A DNA stretch of 64,000 bases, taken from contig QJPP01003102.1 in NCBI GenBank assembly GCA_003996215.1, forward strand, positions 1 through 64,000, given 5' to 3'. Positions 1-12,591 of the stretch are shown here, piece after piece; positions within the stretch are counted from its first letter, which is position 1; every line of letters starts with the position of its first letter. The DNA comes from Jaltomata sinuosa (taxonomy: Eukaryota > Streptophyta > Magnoliopsida > Solanales > Solanaceae). The translations under genes were made by a program, and so were the position numbers. The notes under the pieces are model-generated. The model ran no database searches and was not told where the DNA came from. It saw only the letters and a program-made list of their open reading frames with translations.

Positions 1-336
1 ACTTCAGAATGAGGGTGAGCTCTTGGCGATCGGAGCTTAGCTTTAGTTTATCTTTTGCTTCATGTACTCTATTACCATTCAGAGACATCTGTATATATTG
101 TTTTGGATTATTTGCACTCCATGTATGTAGTTTGGGGTCTATACTATTATACCAGGTCTTGGGGTTTGGTTTAGTTTCCGCATATGTATATATTTATAGT
201 CCTTTTATCTGTCCTATTCGTCTTGTTCTCTTATTTGTTAGATAGTAGCCCATTACTAACTGTTCTGGGCTACGGGGATTGGTTCACCTACCGGGGGTTG
301 TCGGTGCCATCATGATCGAGAAATCGGGTCGTGACA
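1..336 (+). repeat. 3' end of a long LTR (element D, same family as C)
   Basis: This stretch aligns by eye with the last ~336 bases of both LTRs of element C (25262-25597 and 32512-32847). It shares the block around 250-300 ending in a GGGTCGTGACA terminus at 336. The LTR start lies outside the window. In C the 5' LTR is followed by a tRNA-Met primer site; here no primer site follows, so this is either a 3' LTR or a rearranged copy. No gene is expected in it. Confidence 0.85.
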
Positions 337-2222
337 CAACCAAGCCTAAACTTATTACTAGTCAAGCTAGATTCCAAGTTTAAACTCTAAAACTCCAAAG
401 ATCTCCGAACCCAAATTGAACCTCGAGATTCTCAACCATAAAGCATCGACATAACACCGAAACCAGGGATGCAAGGCGATCAATAAACAGAACTAGAACC
501 TTCAAAAACACAACCAAATTTACCAGAAGATCCATCAACCCCAAACTCCAACTCATGAACCCGCAGCATATCACAAAAGATTGAAGTTACCTGGCCCGAT
601 TGGACACTAACCAATGAACGAGCACTTTCGCTAACATCAAACTCAATAACAGAACCCCACTGAACAACCCATCTGGATCTGACTAAAAATTCGCAAACCA
701 AAGTTAGGAAAGGCACATATGAATACCCTGTATTAACGGGGAAACTTCCAACTTGTAGAATGAACCCAACTGCTGCACCATGTAAAGTCTGAGTCAACTG
801 GAAGCAAATGAACCTGGGAAACTTTCCCAACAGACCAAAACCCAAAACCAAGCCTCTGCAAGGAGTGTGGAAAGCCTACCACGGAGCTCAAAATCACCAG
901 TTAAGCTCTAAACTCTGATAATATCGTTGTAACTCTGAATACTCAAACACCATTCTTATTTGAAGTCATCTTACCAAGCTAACCTCGGGAAGAAGTCCAC
1001 CATGCAATGAATATCAAGTTAAAACACCCCGAGGGCAAAGGAAAAGGTGCCTGGGATTCAAAGTTTCCATCTAGCTATAGAAATTTGCATATAACATCAA
1101 CTCATCCCAATGGCTCGAATCAACTGCTCTACTGGATCAACACACAGACCACCATCTCTGAAGCATATAACACACCAAACTTCTAGTCCATAATGGCCAA
1201 GTCTAACAAACACTGGAACCCCACATAAAAGATAACCCTGGAAGAATCAACTAAATAAGCTTCCCAACTCTCGGCAAACGAATGGTGACCACCAGTATCG
1301 AAGTATCAACAGAACTCAAAATAGCCTCGCTAGCCTCAACTCTCACAACCTGATCACATATAGCATACACCACTGTTGAATCTCAAACTCACACCACTAA
1401 GTCTATCTAACCATGGTATAAGAAACCTCGTACAATCTAGAACACCGCCGAAATATTGAATGTCCAGCCTAACTCAAAGGTTAGTCAAGGACTAGGTGAC
1501 CAAGGCCAGCTGTCACTGCACAACTGAAATGGGGAGGCTAAGTTGTCTGAACTCATTACCTTCCTACCCAAGAAGCTGCAACCGAGAAGAACTGACCACG
1601 AACCATCCGGAGTAGTTTGCTAACCCACAATTTTGAAACTCAACCTCATTTGCTGATCAATGCCTCTGTCGAAACCCATAAGTAGACTCATCCACCATCG
1701 AAGAACACTAATAGATTTGGAGCCGACTACGCCATGAATACACAATTTTCCAAAACCACAGTTGTTATTGAAATCTCAAACCCATCAAATTAAAACCAAC
1801 TACAATCTGTAGATGGTCGAATCAAGTCACCAACCCATAACCCAAAGCAATCTCTCAGTCATCACCTCGGTAGCTACAAAAATACATATGACCAAACAAG
1901 GAGTCAAATCCCTTCTGTTTCACTAAACCAAACCTTTCTTTATCATGCGATAAACTTTCACAAACTCTTCCCAATAAAACTTGGAGCCATTCCCTTAGCT
2001 CCAACCTCTATATTTGTTAGAACTCACTAAGGCAGTAGAAGAATGGGCCAAATGCCCAACCTAATCGAAAAACTATGAACACAACTCAACCTCGATGTTG
2101 CAGTCAACACTCAGCCAAAATTCAAAAGTCCAACAGTCAACCATGGTGCCATAATCAAAACTCAACTAGAGTACTATGGTCAAAACTCATTCCAACTGGG
2201 ACTGGGGAAACAGCCCAACCGG
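337..2222 (-). mobile_element. Inverted LARD-like internal domain (element D)
   Basis: The reverse complement of this stretch aligns by eye with 26738-28876 of element C, in order and over its whole length with small indels. Matching anchors include 338-430 with about 28780-28876, 985-1160 with about 27990-28150, and 1925-2060 with about 27090-27220. It is therefore the 3' half of the C-type internal domain, lying backwards relative to the LTR fragment at 1-336. No known retroviral domain is recognisable. An open frame of 123 codons at 480-851 on the minus strand (element sense) matches C only in pieces and in shifting frames, so I do not call it a gene. The right edge is a ragged junction with element A. 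Confidence 0.8.
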
Positions 2223-2226
2223 ATAA

Positions 2227-5200
2227 GCAAAGCAAAGTGGCCAGCTCTTAAATAAAATTCCCCCTCTTATAACCCCTTCTTGTTTTAGCCAACGATTTGG
2301 GCCTCCACTTGTCTAACCCACTAAACCCGCCTTTCTCTTCCCCTTAACCCACCTGACCCGGTCCAGCCCAAAACAATTCACCCCTATAACCTTATCTCTT
2401 TCTCCTTTGCTCAACTCAGAGCAGACACCAAAACGACCCCCCTTGACCCTTCTTTCTCTCTCAAATGACAAATAATAACACACCCAAACTCTAGCGCTAC
2501 CACCTAAAAATCCAGCATTTTCCTTCTCAAAATCATACCCCTTGGCGTGCCTAGCACGAGGGAATCGTACCTAGAAGGTACTAGAAGAGCGACATTTCTT
2601 CAATCCACCTCCTCTTTATACAATCATCAATCGAAATCGTCCGCGATGGTATGATTTTTCCAACTCACATCCTTATCCAACGATGGATTCAAAATCCTTT
2701 AAGGATTCCAGAAAATCCCTTGAAAAAACACTTTCCCACATTGAAAATTAGTCTAAAATTCACCCAAATCTCTCCCTATATAAGCCTCACTATTTTCACA
2801 ATGAAGGCAAGCGTTATTAAGCGATTTATGGGGATGAAACCTTGTAAAGACTAGTTCGAACTTAGGTTTTGGCTGAGAAATTTAGAGTTCACTTTTACGG
2901 CAGTGTCACAGTTCTCCGACGAGGCTCGTGGTTCCAGTCGCTACTCCGAAAAAGGTAATCCCCTCATCCTTTAGTTTTTAATTTCTTGTAATTTATGGTT
3001 GATCTTTAGCATTTGAGTTCTTTGTTTCTTGCAATATGATTTCCAGTCCTCAAGTTTTTCTTAAGGGTATTTTCAAAGTTTTTTTCTTTACTACAAATAT
3101 GTAGTCTTGACATGTGCCTATAAGTCTGCTCATTTAACCTGCTGCGTTTAAATCATCTCTATGTGTCAAATGTCTAATTTTTGCATAAACGTTACTCATA
3201 TGTTCGGATAGCTCGAGTTCCTCTTTTGTGTTTCCATTTTGTATACTTGCTTTCTATTTTAGGATACTGATTTATTTGGACATTTTGGTCTAAGTCTTTC
3301 CTTTTCCTTCTCTCCCCTCCATTTTTACTAAAAATTGAGCTATGTGAGCATTTGGGATTTGGATTAGGTAATAGAAAGCAACTTGCATCGGTTTATCTGA
3401 TAAAATGAATTGAGCCTGAATGAGATTGGTTTTGTTTTCATGTACATCAATTTTGTTTGTTGATATGTGGTGGATTCAATCTTGTCCAAATATGATCATT
3501 TTCTCACTTTCTTAAGCATCCTGATAATCAAAAGGCTTTATATTCTCTCTTCCACATTGAGTAAATCATGAATAAACCAACAAATGGCTTGCATCCTAAC
3601 GTTTTAAGCCCTACTCTTTTATAAAACACAAAGCTTTCATTACAAGATTGATTTTCTTTAAGTAAAACTTGTCCTTGTTGATCTGATCTGCTAAAATTTC
3701 ATTATGAAGTTTTGCTTGTATCGCGAGTATGCCAAAGAGGAGTTGTTTGGTCTTTGTTTGAATCATGGCAAATTTTAACTTTCTTTTCCCTTACTTAAAC
3801 ATTAAATAGGCTCATCAAGTTTGTATCTTTGAAATATATTTTTTTTAAAATGATGTTCTACTGCCAATACGATTTGAATGGCAATATAGAACATGGAAAT
3901 CCTTCGGTATGACCTTGTTCTATTAAAGTTTTATGTGCAATCTTCTCATCTTGATCATGTTTGGTTTTCTCGTGCTAGAATGATTGAGAATCAACTAGTA
4001 TAGTTTATAGTATGTCCAGGATTAAGGATATAGATGTCAGGTTTAATAATAAAAATGGGTATTCTGATTAGTAGCATGTTAATTCACGGCTCATTTGCTT
4101 GATCGAAGTTGTGTATTGATAAATTTTCCTACAGGTTTGGTGTAATGTTCAGGTGTGTTGGACCTAGGATTTTTACTTAGGATAAGCCTCTTTCATTAGA
4201 AACGTGATAATTGTCACTCTTTCATCTAATTGTCATGTGTGATATTATAAGCACGATTGGATCCCCGTTATTTTTAAGGCTTTCCTAAAATATTCCTTCT
4301 AAAAATTTCCTTTGCCACCAAAACTATTTAAATTTGTCATGATTAAATCAAAGTGAAAGAGGGCAATTGATAGACCAATGGCCAACATCTTTGAACTGTT
4401 TCTTTCATCTGCTTTACGATGGCATTTTCTGAATATCAAGTCTTTTGTTTCCTTCTAAAGATATCTGCTGATTCTTATCATTTTTTCGTTTACATGAACT
4501 GTCTGAGTACACGTAGATTCATCCTCTTTATTGAATATTCGTGTTGGGTTACAACCCAACAAATTTCATCAAGTCAGCCTCAATTCAAATCTGGAAAGCT
4601 AATTTATAAGAGGCAGAAAAGTTGAGAAAAATGGGCCAAACCCATAAAAATGAAACAACAGCGCAAGAATGGACAAAGCCCATAAGTTCGAGCAGTAGCA
4701 GCAGCCCAAGGATGGGAAAATTCTGGGAAAATTGGAGTAAAGTCCAAGATGCAGCAGAAGTGGGTCAAAAGCCCAAAAAGTAATTAGTTTAGGACAGGTT
4801 ATGGGCTGAAAGTCCCACTTAATTATGCCCAAGGCTTAGTTACTTTTCCTTCTCTTTAAACTCTTATTTATATTGCTTAGTATAGGTTACTTGTACTAAT
4901 TTGAACTAACAATTAACTTAGTTGAGTTATCCCCAAATGAGCAAACATTTATTGTTAATTACTTTCATTTTCTTCACGTAAAAAATGATCAAATGTCTTG
5001 TACTTGAAATCATTCAAATAGCATGTTGTTTTCCTTTAAAAACTCATTGTGTATTTCTTGAACATTTCCAAAAAAAATGTTTATCAATCTTCTTTTATCA
5101 AGTTTCATTCAGTATGTTTTTCTAAACCAATTTGAAAACAAGATGTTCTTCTCAAAAAATGAACAAGGTTCTTTCTTTAAAAGTTAGTCAAAATAAGTTA

Positions 5201-5478
5201 TGTTTTTAAATAGGTCCGGATAACTGCGAGTTAGCAGATATTTTGAATGCTTTAAAACCCTTTTCGAAATATTAATAGGAACCTCTTACCCAAAATCTCT
5301 AATTTTTGAAGTTTTAATATGTTTAAACTTTAGAAATTGCTTAAGTTTTCTTGGTTTCCCTATTATAAAACTAACTGGCGACTCTTCTTTAAATTGGAAA
5401 ATATTTAGAAAATTTAACTTGGTTTTCGAAATAAATTTTCAAGTAGTCAAAACATAGAAACCATTTTTCCCAAAAACA
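2227..5478 (+). repeat. 5' LTR of element A, start missing
   Basis: Bases 2227 to about 4675 align with 16088-18534 of the 3' LTR with many substitutions and small indels. The part from about 4675 to 5478 has no partner because element B interrupts the 3' LTR at that point. The LTR ends in CAAAAACA just before the primer site. Short open frames inside (for example 2651-2854 and 4419-4625) have no recognisable product. Confidence 0.85.
2777..2784 (+). promoter_or_regulatory. TATA box of the A 5' LTR
   Basis: TATATAAG in a C-rich context, present at the matching place in the 3' LTR (16638-16645). It would mark the U3/R boundary about 25-30 bases upstream of the retroelement transcript start. 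Confidence 0.65.
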
Positions 5479-5482
5479 GAAA

Positions 5483-5500
5483 TGGTGACTCTGCTGTGGA
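5483..5500 (+). other. Primer binding site of A (tRNA-Arg type)
   Basis: TGGTGACTCTGCTGTGGA lies four bases after the LTR end. It resembles the TGGCGACTC-type site, complementary to the 3' end of tRNA-Arg, known from Ogre/Tat elements, with at least one substitution (TGGTG for TGGCG). A better TGGCGACTCTT core occurs 107 bases upstream at 5376-5386, inside the LTR. Confidence 0.7.
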
Positions 5501-6988
5501 GTATTCAACTAGGTTCTAACCTCATTGTTTGCAACTAACTTATTTGACTAACTATTCGAATTGTAATAATTAGTAAACTTTATTTCTTTCCTTATTTTTT
5601 TTACTTTTCTGCAAAATATAAATTATTCATGTCATTTTCCGCCTCTCTTGGTAAAGCATTAAAATGCATTAGGGTTAAAAAGGCAATTATACAAGTATTT
5701 GCAATCGTTCTTAACAAAAAAATACAATTTTTCAAAACAAACCAGTGAAGTAGTTGAGCCACGGTTGATTAACGGTCACTTGTTGTTTTAGCCCATGGTT
5801 GTCCACCCGGGTTCTTGATCAATTTTGAAACCTATTCAAGTAAACCCAGGATAGAACGAAACCAAATTCCAAAATAGGCATTGGCCTAGAACGTCTTAAT
5901 ATCCGAGGGATATTAAATCCATTAGTAAGACCACCTTGTTTTCAAAAAGGCACACGACCTGAAAGAACAATCATCCTTTATGTGTTTAATTGAAGGATAT
6001 GATATCAGGTTGTACGAACCATTGTCCCTCGAGATCAGAAATTTTTAGATAGTACAAGAATATTGACATCCAAAAGGTGTTCGAAATTCTAAGAAGTACA
6101 AGAAGTTCGAGAATAAAGGACCTTCCATGATGATTTAGTCCAGGATCGTACCCCTGCGTGGGACTGATATTCATTATACACCCCTTTCCTTTATTTTGTA
6201 TCCCAATTAGATTTATTCAACTTGTATAAATATATTTTAGGGCAATGGAACATCTTACAAATGACATACACATCCATCAATTCGTTAGGCCTACCTTTGG
6301 CATAAAAAGGTCACATATCTGTATAGGACGCACTATAAATTGTTATGTGATATAAATTGTCTTATGTGTTACGTGTGTTGCTTAAATCAAGGATAAATTG
6401 ATCCACTTCTATTTTTAGAAAACCGTAGGCAGAAAACAAACCCACAAGCACAAAGTCTGATAAAAAATACTTTGAGTTTTCAAGTTTCTCAAAAAAAATC
6501 CCAAGTCCCTTTTTACAAAGCCTTCAAGCTTACTTATTCGAACTACGTAGGGCCTGAATTCTCCTTCGTGAGAAACGTAGGCAGACTTTCAAGGCCCGTC
6601 CCCTATCTTTAAGAAATTTTTATTCCCCCACTTTGACGGAGATACCAAAAAATTCATAAGACACAACAAGTACTACAAGGCGAAGAGTCGACGAGTCAAC
6701 TTACCCAAAGTCAATGGACGAATTGCTGTCCATTGAACCCTCGAGTCAGTAATTACCCATGGATCAATTTGACTTGACAAAAAGCAACTTTATATGTTTA
6801 TTTCCAGTCAGATATCTTTTGTTGCTTACCACTTATGGAATCTTACATATTCTGCCTTTTGAGTTGTTTTACTTCAATAGGTAATAGAAACTAATCTGTG
6901 CTGAGAAAAGATGGCATAATACTCTTATCTCACAAAATCAAGAGAAAACAAAATTTCCTCCCCTGATCGTAACTTAGGGAAAAGATTA
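5501..6988 (+). other. Untranslated leader of element A
   Basis: No gene is supported in this stretch between the primer site and gag. It holds a copy of the motif that recurs in the A 3' region: GAACTACGTAGG, then CTGAATTCTC, then an ACGTAGGC core (6538-6603). An open frame on the minus strand at 5986-6174 has no recognisable product. Confidence 0.6.
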
Positions 6989-7930
6989 ATGACTGGGGAT
7001 ATTGAGAACATCGCTTTAACTAAGATGACTACTCTCATATCTAAGCAAAGTGAGTTGATTGTGTTACTGGCACAACAAGTCAGATAAGAGATGAGATACG
7101 AGAGACAAGAAGTCTGATCATTGATGCAAAATTGCTCACTCCAAGTGAAGGAAGGTCTCTATTCCATATCCCTTCCCTGAACACAGTGGCACCTGGATAC
7201 TCTTCCAACAATACATTTGCACCTTCTTATAAGTGGAGCATGGAAAAGCTTCTCAAATATGGCTCAATAAAGCCTTCGCCACCAAAGGCCTACCCTTCAA
7301 CCTCACAAAACCCCTATCCCATCTTTTATTCCTAAGCTAAATATCAAACTCCATCCCCAAATTACCAAGATTCGCCTCAAAATTACCAACCGCCTCCACA
7401 AACATACCAAAACTTTCAATCACCAATTTCTTTTTATTTAAATATACAAACATACCACGAAGTAGCTACCCCGACATACCAAATTAAAATATTTCATCCA
7501 TGTCATGAGAAGAAACCTCCCCTAGTCTTTACTCTATTAGCTGAAAGCCAAACTCTACTCTTTGAGAGACTAAAAGTAGCTGGACTAATTTAGCCTATCG
7601 AACCAAAGCCTTCTCATCTAGCATCTAAATTCTTCAAACTTGATCGACATTATGCATATCATTTAGGAAGTGTTGGACATACCACTGAGGATTGCCTCAA
7701 TCTGAAACATGAAATTCAGAACCTAATCGATCAAAGAGTCATCACTCTCCAAACAACCTCCTCTGGTAGCAATCCTTCACCAAAACATGAAGGGGTGACC
7801 ATTAGTATAGATGAAATTGATGAAGAATGGTATGCGAGAACTATTCTTAATAAAGAGCATGATCAAGAATTGCCAAGACCTTTGACTCATGTATCCTAGT
7901 TTTTTTCCCCTACAAGTAACGATCTAGGGG
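6989..7930 (+). pseudogene. Decayed Tat gag
   Basis: Encodes the capsid/nucleocapsid polyprotein of element A. The readable part runs from an ATG at 6989 through several stops (TAA after about 34 codons, stops near 7333, 7591 and 7897). A proline/tyrosine/glutamine-rich stretch (about 7230-7480) precedes a degenerate zinc knuckle at about 7648-7695, where the sequence reads HYAYHLGSVGHTTEDC. The spacing fits a Tat knuckle, but the first cysteine has become tyrosine. The following LNLKHEIQNLID-type helix is characteristic of this lineage. Capsid sequence upstream of 6989 appears lost. Non-functional. Confidence 0.7.
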
Positions 7931-8196
7931 GTGGAATAAGAGATCTATTCCTGGAATGTGATTCCATAATATAATAAATCAACGAAGCAACCTTCATCAG
8001 GGATACCGGTCCTGGTGAAAAGTTGCAGAACTGGGCCGCAACTCCCCTCATGACTCGCCACTTGTCTAATTTGACAAAGACTTTATTTTATGAAAAATTG
8101 GTGATGGTCCAGATGAGGTGCCGTGACCCACTCTTTATGTTTTGATATTCCTCGCACTATTTTACCGCTTTCCAAAAGGAATGAACCTGCATTCAT
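7931..8196 (+). pseudogene. Probable remnant of the A protease region
   Basis: By position between gag and the RT linker this should be the aspartic protease, but I cannot find a DSG or DTG catalytic triad in frame. Only fragments are readable in several frames with stops. The assignment rests on order alone. Confidence 0.35.
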
Positions 8197-10990
8197 GTGG
8201 GTTGTAGCCATAGTCATAATAATAAGTTAAAATCTGCCACTGTCATATCATGTCAAGAGATTAACAAACAAACAAAGCTAGATGATGATGATTTTAAGGA
8301 ATATGATGTAGAAACTATGGTTCTTGAAGAGTTAACAGAGGAACTAAAATACTTCGAGAACCGAGAAAGTCCCAACCTAGAGGAGACTGAGACGGTCAAT
8401 CTAGGGGATGGCCAAGAGGTCAAAAAACCAGAATCAATTTACATCTGAGAGAAGCACATAAAAGGGAATTTATCAAATTTCTCTGAGAGTACATCGACAT
8501 ATTTGCTTGGGCCTATAGTGGCATGCCAGGGTTAAGCACATATATCATCTTTCATAAGTTGCCTATTAACCTAGGGTTTAAACCAATCAAGCAAAAGACT
8601 CAAAAGTTCAAGCCAGATTTAAGCATGAAGATTAAAGAAGAAGTTACCAAACAGATACAATCTAAAGTGGTAAAAGTCACAAAGTATCCAACTTGGTTGA
8701 CCAACATTGTTCCAGTCCCCAAGAAAGACGGGAAGATTAGAATCTGCGTTAACCATAGAGACCTGAACAAAGCCAGTCCCAAGGATAACTTTCCATTTCC
8801 CAATATCCATATCCTTATTGACAATTGCACGAAGTACGAGATGCAGTCATTTGGGGATTATTTTGCTGGGTACCACTAGATCCTAATGGATGAAGAAGAT
8901 GCAGAGAAGACGGCCTTCATCACACTTTGGGGTGTTTATCATTATTGTTCGGTCTTAAGAATATGGGTGCCACATATATACGAGCCATGATGACCATATT
9001 CCATGACATGATTCACAAAGAGATCAAAGTGTATGTGGATGATATGATTATCAAATCCCGTAAGAGTTTGGATCATTTGACTCATTTATGAATGTTCTTT
9101 GATCAACTGCGGAAGTATAATCTGAAGCTGAACCCTGCCAAGTGTGCCTTCAGGGGTATCAACTGGCAAGCTATTAGGTTTCATGGTTAGTAAGAGGGGC
9201 ATCGAACTCGACCCTTCAATGATCAAAGCAATTCAGGAGTTGTCTCCCTCAATGACCAAGAAAGAAGTTATGAGTTTCTTGGGAAGGCTGAATTATATTA
9301 GCCGGTTCATGGCCCAGTCAATGGTTATTTGTGAACCTATCTAAGAAAGATGCACCAACTAGTTGGACAGAGGAATGCCAATAATCTTTTGACAGTATCA
9401 AGAATTGTTTATCCAGTCCTCCGGTATTTGTTCCTCCGAGAGAAGAAAGTCCATTATTGCTATATCTATTAGTCTCAGAAATTGCATTTGGTTGTGTCTT
9501 GGAGCAACATGATGAAAGCGGAAAGAAAGACCAAGTAATTTATTACTTGAGCAGGAAGTTCACTCCATACGAGGCTCATTATAATCTTTTAGAAAGGATT
9601 TGTTGTGCTTTGACTTGGGTTGCCCAAAAGTTGAGACATTATTTGTCATCCTACATGACGTATCTCATTTCCAGAAAGGACCCTCTAAAGTACATATTCC
9701 AAAAGGCCATGCCTACGGTGAAATTGGCCATGTTTCAAATGTTGCTAAGTGAGTTCGACAATGTATATGTGACTCTAAAAGCAATCAAAGGACAAGCCTT
9801 AGCGGATCATTTAGCAGAAAATCCAATTGATGAAGATTATGAGCCACTCCGAACTTATTTACCAGATGAAGAGATTATGTTCGTAAGCGAGGATATTGTA
9901 GAAGCATACCCTGGTTGGAGATTATTCTTCGATGGAGCGGTCAATTTCAAAGGTTTAAGCATTAGAGCAGTCTTGGTATTAGAAATTGGTCAACATTACC
10001 CAGTGATAGCCAAACTCTATGGCCAAGTATGTAGCTTGTATTCTCGGTATTCAATTGGCTATTGATATGGATATTCGAGAACTTTTGGTTATCAGTGACT
10101 CGGATTTGCTAATTCACTAAGTCCAAGGTGAGTGGGCTGTGAAAAACCCCAAGATGGTGTCGTATGTTAAATGGGTATAAAGTCTGTGCAAGAGGTTCAG
10201 AAAGACTGAGTTCAAGCATACTCTGAGGATTCAGAATGAATTTGCTGATGCGTTGGCAACTATATCCTCCATGATTCAACATCTCAACCAGAATTACATC
10301 GATTTATTGGTGATAAGGCTAGGAGAACAACCTGCACACTGTGTGCAAGTTGAAGCAGAACTAGAGGAAAAACCATGGTATTGTGATATTAAGAGGTATC
10401 TAGATGCAGGGGTCTTCCCAAAAGATGTGATAGCGAACTAAAAGAAGACAATCCGCCAGACGGCCAACAATTTTTTCTTAAATGGAGAGATCCTTTATAG
10501 GAGGACTCCAGATCTTGGATTCTTAAGATGTGTTGACTTGATTGAAGCCACAAAATTGCTAGAAAAAATACATGCCAGAGTGTATGGGCCTCATATGAAT
10601 GGGTTCAACTTAGCCAAGAAGATCTTGCGAGCCAGATACTTTAGATGACCATGGAAAATGACTGTAGCAAGTTTGTACAGAAGTGTCATAAGTGCCAAAT
10701 CCATGCAGATTTGATTCTAGTGCCGCCTAGCGAGCTTCATGCTATGAGTTCACCTTGGCCTCTTGTAGCCGGGGGCATGGATGTCATTGGTCCGATCGAG
10801 CCACCTGCCTCCAATGTACACAAATTCATTCTAGTAGAAATTGACTATTTCACCAAGTGGGTGGAAGCTGCTTCTCACAAATTCGTGACCAAGAAGGTCG
10901 TAGCTGACTTTGTCAGGAATAATTTAAATTGTCGATTCAGAATCCTCGAGTCAATCATCACGGATAATGGATAAAATCTGAATAGTCACG
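8197..10990 (+). pseudogene. Decayed Tat pol: RT, RNase H, archaeal-type RNase H, truncated integrase
   Basis: An acidic linker (8197-8448) leads into RT: the fingers and palm around 8650-8879 include KKDGKIRICV, and the YVDD catalytic box is at 9032-9043. RT and connection continue to about 9350, with the usual SFLGRLNYISRF helix. RNase H lies at about 9440-9800. A second, archaeal-type RNase H follows (about 9907-10260, opening WRLFFDGA), the dual-RNase H layout known for Tat elements. Integrase covers 10440-10990: zinc-finger half with CHKC near 10690, first catalytic Asp in MDVIG near 10780, second in ITDNG near 10966. The sequence then jumps to 3' untranslated DNA, so the Glu-bearing half is deleted. 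Stops at 8877, 10118, 10439 and 10972 stand where Gln is expected. Confidence 0.85.
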
Positions 10991-11270
10991 TACGAACTAC
11001 TTCTGACCTACATTCTCAAGAATGAGATACGTAGGCGGCCAATGTCATCTTTGGTCAACCCCTTAGGAAAATATATCTTTCCCCTTTCTATCTTGAACTA
11101 TGTTCGACCTAAATTCTCAAGAATGAGATACGTAGGTGGCCTTTGTCGACTTCGGTCACCCCATTTTTTATTTTCATTATTCTCCCGCTACGAGTGTGGG
11201 AACTATGTTTGACCTAATTCCTGCCCAACGGGATACATAGGCACAACAACGGTTCAGTCATATTACCCAG
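10991..11270 (+). repeat. Three copies of the ATACGTAGG motif unit
   Basis: Three diverged units of roughly 100 bases start near 10991, 11095 and 11199. Each begins GAACTA, continues TCTGACCTA or TTCGACCTA, then TCAAGAATGAGATACGTAGG (first two) or a GGGATACATAGGC variant (third), and ends near a GGTCA-like block. Related units occur in the leader (6538-6603) and close to the 3' LTR (15217-15299 and 15399-15480). Confidence 0.75.
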
Positions 11271-12590
11271 GAAATAGAAACTGGGGAAAAAATTTCGAGA
11301 AAGGAATCTCAAAAATTCAGAAGGTGAAGATCATTCTCTAGCAAATCAGAAGGTAGAATGTGCCAAAGAGCAACTGGAGTGAATTTCAAGAAAGAATCTC
11401 ATAATCCCCACAGAGTGTCCTTCAATGGGATAAGATTCATTGTGAAACCTTTAACTGGGGTAGAAATTTTGAGGAGGACCTCAAAATTTCCACCAGACTT
11501 CAATCGAGAGTTCAGAAACGAGCTCTGAAGAATTCCCCACCACCAAGAGATCAGAGTCTACTTAAAAAATTCCCTGTTGTAACAAGTCTGAGATTGATTA
11601 ATCCCATCTATGATAGAATTCTCGAAGAACATTTTCAAACTCTCCAGCTAGGATGACAAAGGATCTCCAGAGTCCTCCAAAAGCGTGTCAGAGATGTCCT
11701 CGAGCAAAAGGACATTCGTTGAGCTAATACATGACATGATGGACAAAGACTGTTCCAAACTACCCATTTTAAAAATCTTTGTTTTCTAAAGAACTTGTTT
11801 GAAAAATCTTTACAAAGACTAGTTTTACTCCTTATAATGTGATTTTGTCTTATGTTTACTGTGAACCGGGGAGAGTCAAGGATGACAAGTACCTGAGAAT
11901 GGAAAGCATCCAGAAGAGACAAAGCAAGGAGAAGAAGATCGAAGGAGGTCAACACAGAATAGTTACGCCAAGAATTAACAATTTTTCTGTGGATGCAGGT
12001 TGTCCTAAAAATTATGTTAGAAATTAGCAAAAGTCCCTCGCTATCCAATGCGTTCAAAGCAACACAATGGGATCATATTCCCCAAAATTGGCGAGGGAAG
12101 CCAAAATGATGGGAAAAAAACAAAAGAGGCAAAAGTTCCTGGAACGGACAAATTATCTTATAGTTCCAAGGAACTACTAGATAAAGAGATATCAATAGCA
12201 TCCTCGAGTCCCCACGTAGATTAGAACATTTTGGTCAACTCTAAAAATTAGAACACCAAAAGAGAGTTCTCCGCCGACCCCCAGTAAGTCAGAAATCACC
12301 ACGAACAGACGATGTTCAAAAATTGTACTTATGGTTGTCCCTGGAAATGGGTACGACCATCTCATTCACATTTGAAAGGAAAGTTGTTTTGTTTAGCTTC
12401 ATAGACATCGTCTTTAAAAAATTTCAAGTTTGACTATGGTCACTAGTAAGAGCGACGCTGTGTCTACTAATTATTTTCCTTGAGCACAGGTACTCACAAA
12501 GGAGTCAACATGGCAATATAAAAATCAAAGGTGATGTTTTTTGCAACTGCTATGCATGTCGTTGAACGATCATCAACATTATCATATTTG
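11271..12590 (+). other. 3' untranslated region of A, unique part
   Basis: No gene is supported. The stretch is purine-rich in parts, with repeated GAGAA/TCTCAAAAATTC phrases (11290-11500). Open frames at 11635-12057 on the minus strand and 11839-12027 on the plus strand overlap each other and resemble nothing I recognise. Confidence 0.55.
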
Positions 12591-12591
12591 C

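Noticed and set aside
480..851. 123-codon open frame on the minus strand of the inverted D domain
   Set aside because: It matches element C only in pieces and in changing frames, with stops in C, and has no known domain.
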